In this document: piece after piece, positions 61,255 to 64,000 of the stretch
Layout: each line of letters opens with the position of its first letter
Position numbering within the stretch: position 1 is the stretch's first letter
NCBI GenBank assembly: GCA_956465555.1
Contig: OY101124.1
Span: 1 to 64,000 of the forward strand
Length of the DNA: 64,000 nt
Direction of reading: 5' to 3'
From: Nitzschia sp. pyKryTriq1
Taxonomy: Eukaryota; Bacillariophyta; Bacillariophyceae; Bacillariales; Bacillariaceae
Notes under the pieces: model-generated
Database searches by the model: none
The model's input: only the letters and a program-made list of their open reading frames with translations
Told to the model about the DNA's origin: nothing
Made by a program: the position numbers and the translations under genes

Positions 61255-62369
61255 TTACATTTTCACCGGTGGGGGGGTGGAATAGCAAGTGGCTTCAATG
61301 CAACACTCGATGAGCGCATAATCGAACTCTGTGTTAAATGGTTCGTCATAGATAGATGTCGAGGAAATGCCCAAACGAACAACTCCATTGTAGCTCTCAC
61401 ACTCAAAATCTCCGTCCGGCTCACCAGCCTTGGGGGACCATCCCCACAGGTTGTTGCTAACGTTGATAGGAGAGCCATCCTTGATATTGATCCATCCCGC
61501 CAAGCATTCTTTAGGAGTTTTGGTGGGATTGGGTTCCTTCTCCCTCGCCGATGTACAAAGGTATGCGTCGTACTGGGACTGACGAATGCCACCCAGGAGC
61601 ACCATGCTGCCTGGGCCGCCAGCAAGCTGGTCGACAATCGCACGGTAGAATTCCACCGATTTGTCGTCGTAGATAGGGGCAAGAGTGCAACCAGCGTATT
61701 CAGGACTGTTACTGATTTCATCAACCCATTCGCTAAAGGTCATTCCTTGACCACAAAGCTCGCGGTGTTCTTGTCCATCCATCACTTCTTCGTCCTGGCC
61801 GACCATGCTGCCGGCTTCCAGTTCGGCTGCTCGACGACAACGCCTTCCAGTATCTTGGATGAGCCGATAGTTCTTGGCGCCGGTGCATTCACACTGTTGT
61901 TGTTGTTGTTGTTGTTGTTGTTATCGTGGTCGATAATGTTGTTTGTTGTTGTTACCATGGAGTGAAGAATGATCATAAGAAAAAGGGAAAGAGAGTTGTG
62001 GTCAGAAGAAGGAGAAGTAGTAGTAGAGCATCAGTAGTGTTCGAGCAAGAAGAAGAAGACACAACAAAGAACAAAGAGAGGAAGAGGAATAAGGACGCTT
62101 GCGTCTTGTTGGGGGCGCCGCACCCCAAAGAACAACAATGATGGTGGCAGCCGCCCAGCACAAGCAGCCAGTAGCATTATTCGTACTAACAACACTGGTG
62201 CTAACCGTACCTCGTCCTTTTTAGGCGCATTATCATCGCTCGAGCCCAGCATGCGGCTGTTGCTCATCGTTTCTTCTTCGTGAGAAGTAGTAGATGCTCC
62301 TCTGGTTTTGCTTGCAGCTCCCACGGCGGCGGTGGCGAGGGCAACGATGACGGTGGATGCGAACTTCAT
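61255..62369 (-). CDS. Secreted C-type-lectin-like protein
   Basis: Two exons, 62369-62211 and 61893-61255, join in frame to 265 residues. Exon 1 gives a signal peptide (MKFASTVIVALATAAVGAAS). The acceptor lies inside a CAA/CAG run (AACAACAG), and exon 2 opens CECTGAKNYRLIQDTGRRCR. The C-type-lectin fold follows: GMTFSEWVDEISNSPEYAGC, LAPIYDDKSVEFYRAIVDQL, VLLGGIRQSQYD, GWSPKAGEPDGDFECES and the ending ALIECCIEATCY, where Trp, Gly-Glu-Pro and paired Cys positions match CTLDs. Canonical EPN/WND Ca-sugar motifs are not exact (EPD, no WND), so Ca-dependent sugar binding is uncertain. It is probably a cell-surface or extracellular binding protein. Confidence 0.7.
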
Positions 62370-63664
62370 TATTCTTTCTGATGGTTGAGGATGGCCGCGT
62401 TGTTGGTGCTCGAATCAAAATTATGAGCTTCCAATCTTTCTCAGACTTGAGCATGAATGATCGAATTTGCAAACCTGCGAAATCATTTTATGGATTCCAA
62501 TCTCAAAAATTGTATTTTGCGCGAGCCAAATATTCATCTTATTATTCACCCATGGTGATGTTTCGACAGATTTGCTCTCTGGAACAGAAAATGAAATCGT
62601 CAAACCAACACAAAAAAGTCGATGGCATGTTGGAATGAACCGAAACACAAAATATTCATCTTGCTATTCATGAATGGTGATGTTTCGACAGATTTGCTCT
62701 CTGGAAGAGTAAATGAAATCGTCAAACTGACACAAAAAAGTCGATGGCAGCGTGCTACTGCTGCCGCGGGTGCGGTCGTAGATGCGGCCACCAACTTTGG
62801 CGGGACGTCGCTTTTCATGAATCGAAATCCAATGAGTGCGCAACGATGTTGGAGAGCCGAATTGATTTTCGCTACTGTTCGCTACAAGGGGCATTTAGTC
62901 GAAGTTTATTTAGGCATGGTTCGTTGTTTCGAAACCCAATTAGTGCGCAACGATGTTGGAGAGCCGAATTGCTGTTAGAGAGCCGAATTGAGTAGAATTA
63001 GCGAAAGGCCTATCTTGCTACTCCGAGTATGAAGAACACGGGTTCTCTGTTCTCCCTTTCCCACTTGAAGGTATTTTGAGCCCTTTTGCTTGAAGTAGCG
63101 CAGTGAAGAATAATCGTCCCCCACAGGAACGTGCGGTACTGCGCGGCAAACCCTAAGGGGGGAGGCCCTACCCCTTAGTAGTGACTTCCCACGACCGGAA
63201 ATATTGTTACCAAGCAACCTTTTTTAACGCGCTTTTTATGTTTCCATTTTTCATGACCGATGCTTATTTCCACGATTCTTACTTCAACGATTCTTATTTC
63301 AACGAATGGATTCTTATTTCAACGGATGTTATTTCAACGAATGGTTCCTTATTTCAACGAATGGTTCCTTATTTCAACAAATGGTTCCTTATTTCAACGA
63401 ATCATGATTCCGAGATCCTTTGACGATGCCACTACGCATGCGATGATGCCTCACTTATTACTTTCGCTTTTGGAGTGACCCGTCGTGCTTTTAGTCAACC
63501 AGCTTCTCGTTCGGCGTTGCGTTTCTACGCCGGTGCAATTCTCCGGCTATCGACATTTTCTCAGCAATAGCAAGAAAGCAAGGAGCCATCGTCGTCATCC
63601 TGGAACATGATGTCGTCGTTTCTTATCTGCGACAGCACCCGCTCCATCGAGTTCCATCCAGATC
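62370..63664. repeat. Repeat-rich intergenic region upstream of ArgRS-like gene
   Basis: A ~108-bp unit is present twice (62525-62633 and 62647-62755), sharing AATATTCATCTT, GGTGATGTTTCGACAGAT and CACAAAAAAGTCGATGGCA. A GTGCGCAACGATGTTGGAGA block occurs at 62836-62864 and 62942-62970. A palindromic CTAAGGGGGGAGGCCCTACC-type segment is at 63150-63178. A ~20-bp satellite (TTATTTCAACGAATGGTTCC) runs over 63263-63402. From 63473 a frame reading GVTRRAFSQPASRSALRFYA could be part of a targeting presequence exon for the downstream gene, but no start or splice pair is proven. Confidence 0.6.
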
Positions 63665-64000
63665 ATGGAATCGATACAAATTGCCGTGCTAGATGCGATG
63701 AATGAGCTTTTTGATCCGGCCGAAGTAGCCCGATGTGCTGCTCTTGAGAAACTCAACAAAGGAAACAAGAAAAAAAAGAAGAAATGTGGCGATGAGGCTG
63801 CCGCCGATGATGACGAGCCTGTTATGAGCGAAGATGAGAAGCAGGCGATTGCCGATCAAGCGACATTCCAGGCCAAACCCTTCACACTTGCCGACGCAAT
63901 GGTTACCTTGGCAACCAAAGCCGAATTTGGAGACTACCAGGTGAATCCTGCTATGGGCCTTTCCAGCTCGGTGGGAATGAACCCATAAGAGTGCGCTCGT
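63665..64000 (+). CDS. Probable arginyl-tRNA synthetase, N-terminal part, in-frame stop near window end
   Basis: From ATG 63665 a frame gives 107 residues: MESIQIAVLDAMNELFDPAE, a Lys run (NKKKKKKCGDEAA), then KPFTLADAMVTLATKAEFGD and YQVNPAMGLSSSVGMNP. The FGDYQxNxAMxL...GMNPxECA pattern is the arginyl-tRNA synthetase N-terminal (Arg_tRNA_synt_N) motif. A TAA stop occurs at 63986-63988, but the same frame continues E-C-A-R to the window edge. That is what the family shows after GMNP(R/K), so a Lys codon AAA may have become TAA. ArgRS charges tRNA-Arg with arginine. The rest of the gene lies beyond the window. Sequence before the ATG reads in frame FLSATAPAPSSSIQI, so an organellar presequence exon upstream is possible. 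Confidence 0.5.

Noticed and set aside
61047-61965. Plus-strand ORFs over the lectin-like gene
   Set aside because: Antisense to a gene with signal peptide, splice sites and fold-level motifs.
1-64000. CRISPR array, operon or bacterial origin of the window
   Set aside because: Introns, a telomere and eukaryotic families throughout; tandem arrays lack spacer-repeat structure.
1-64000. tRNA or rRNA genes
   Set aside because: No cloverleaf with A/B boxes or rRNA core sequence was recognised by eye; tRNAscan-SE and Rfam searches would be decisive.
1-64000. Stop-codon reassignment suggested by in-frame TAA/TAG
   Set aside because: Intact genes end with all three stops at expected C-termini (HSF TGA, J protein TAA, Kir TAG), so the standard code applies.

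Overview
This window is the left end of a eukaryotic nuclear chromosome, most likely from a pennate diatom or a close stramenopile relative. No species can be named from sequence alone. The evidence is a terminal telomere, short GT-AG introns (mostly about 85-390 bp), an expanded-type HSF-domain gene, presequences with an Ala|Phe cleavage context as used for diatom plastid import, Ty1/copia-type debris, and Asn/Gln/Ser/Thr homopolymer tracts in otherwise conserved proteins. The genes are intron-poor, densely packed and lie on both strands.

Layout: 1-640 is a pure C4A2 (TTGGGG-type) telomere. 641-1110 grades through an 11-bp mixed unit and degenerate repeats, followed by CA-rich and TAC-rich satellites (1131-3110). 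A decayed phosphoinositide phospholipase C gene (3235-5155) lies between two copies of a ~175-bp subtelomeric repeat. Intact genes start at 6258: an HSF-type factor, a conserved unknown protein, a seven-exon ABCG transporter with an EF-hand-like insertion, a large Ser/Thr-rich repeat protein, a DUF676-like lipase, an I29-propeptide-like secreted protein in two frames, and a secretory-pathway J-domain protein with a DnaJ-X region.

At 27.7-33.2 kb an inward-rectifier K+ channel gene is tandemly duplicated, with a Ty1/copia remnant between the copies. Next come a second I29-like protein, a LOW PSII ACCUMULATION1-like plastid protein, a Lon substrate-binding-domain protein, a decayed SGNH-like gene and a glycine-rich-domain (GRDP/DUF1399) protein. 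From 43 to 64 kb lie a foldback element, a Fuseless-like membrane protein, a gag-like fragment, a seven-helix receptor with a possible PA-like ectodomain, a bestrophin, a choline-transporter-like protein, an AhpD-like protein, a sepiapterin-reductase-like SDR lacking the usual active-site Lys, a secreted C-type-lectin-like protein and the start of a probable arginyl-tRNA synthetase.

Neighbours do not form one pathway. The recurring themes are membrane transport and signalling (ABCG, two Kir channels, bestrophin, CTL, receptor, decayed PLC), plastid or secretory targeting, and subtelomeric duplication and decay. Exons were joined by eye from splice sites, reading frame and family similarity; no search was run. 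Several frame breaks could each be closed by one extra base in a short homopolymer, so consensus error must be considered alongside real pseudogenization.
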